Part shown: positions 42,395 to 42,573 of the stretch, in pieces | How the letters are laid out: every line of letters starts with the position of its first letter | Position numbering within the stretch: the stretch's first letter is position 1 | Assembly (NCBI GenBank): GCA_028284365.1 | Contig: JANQRW010000073.1 | Span: forward strand, 1 to 42,573 | Reading direction: 5' to 3' | DNA length: 42,573 nucleotides | Source: Marinicella sp. | GTDB lineage: Bacteria; Pseudomonadota; Gammaproteobacteria; Xanthomonadales; Marinicellaceae | Position numbers and translations under genes: made by a program | The notes under the pieces: model-generated | Seen by the model: only the letters and a program-made list of their open reading frames with translations | What the model was told of the DNA's origin: nothing | Database searches by the model: none

Positions 42395-42573
42395 AAGGAA
42401 TGCTCTTGGGTCTTACGCTTCTGCTCTAAGCTCGGATTACGCCATTTCGTCTATGCTTCTTTTACTTAGGTAAAAACCACAAATACGCCATTGGCTATCC
42501 TGCAGCACACCTATATCCCTATAGGCGTCGGTCTCTGTTCCAGACTCGACTCTAACACCTATATCCCTATAGG
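42395..42573 (+). repeat. Dispersed repeat, copy D, cut by right edge
   Basis: The element opens AAGGAATGCTCTTGGGTCTT, like copies A-C. It then has a different body (acgcttctgctc…), and ggtctctgttcc is shared with fragment C. It ends in a 19-bp direct repeat. It continues past the window edge. Confidence 0.75.
42507..42573 (+). repeat. 19-bp direct repeat, itself palindromic
   Basis: acacctatatccctatagg occurs at 42507-42525 and again at 42555-42573, 48 bp apart, the second ending at the last base of the window. Each contains the inverted pair cctata-tccc-tatagg. It may be part of a longer tandem array beyond the edge. Confidence 0.8.

Overview
The window reads as chromosomal DNA of an AT-leaning gammaproteobacterium. 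The divergent rne-rluC pair, NfuA, a CnoX/YbbN-type chaperedoxin, GltX and an Acr3/ArsC/ArsH arsenic operon all fit that class. Secreted proteins with MopE-like and 'IFQNGFDG'-type segments, an autotransporter and periplasmic M28 and M3 peptidases recall Marinicella or Xanthomonadales-like lineages. That placement is inference from gene content, not a computed assignment.

Layout. 1-2458 holds ribonuclease E (minus strand, cut by the left edge inside a PVDKK tandem repeat), with divergent rluC after a ~500 bp leader region. 3924-9340 holds an exported M28 peptidase, a Gly-rich MopE-like secreted protein, the decayed start of a paralogue, and a membrane GGDEF protein. 9420-13906 is housekeeping: esterase, nfuA, thioredoxin/TPR chaperedoxin, a small periplasmic phosphatase-like protein and gltX. 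14085-19680 is the most distinctive block: three exact-period 42-bp direct repeats in front of a compact operon encoding a MoxR AAA+ ATPase, a DUF2201/VWA protein and a 1018-residue variant leucine-rich/HEAT-like repeat protein. 19808-22217 has a nonsense-broken membrane gene, then a minus-strand operon (K+ channel-like, threonine aldolase, DUF3429). 22314-28905 is a tripartite RND efflux operon whose outer-membrane component is fused to a periplasmic substrate-binding domain. 28917-30164 holds a Tag-like DNA glycosylase and a second DUF3429 protein.

From about 30.2 kb rightwards the window becomes accessory. It has an intact HigBA toxin-antitoxin pair followed by the wreck of a second HigBA pair, an autotransporter, a Dcp-type M3 peptidase, the arsR-arsC-acr3-arsH operon, and a string of small secreted, lipoprotein, membrane and methyltransferase genes without clear function. 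Four copies or fragments of a dispersed repeat family punctuate this half. Two of them carry a hairpin whose stem differs in sequence but stays perfectly paired.

How the genes work together. The MoxR and VWA proteins are likely to act as a chaperone pair, with the repeat protein as client-recognition scaffold or target. The RND, adaptor and OMF genes overlap or abut and should make one efflux pump. The ars genes should detoxify arsenate, arsenite and organoarsenicals under ArsR control. No rRNA, tRNA, CRISPR array, transposase, integrase or phage gene was seen.
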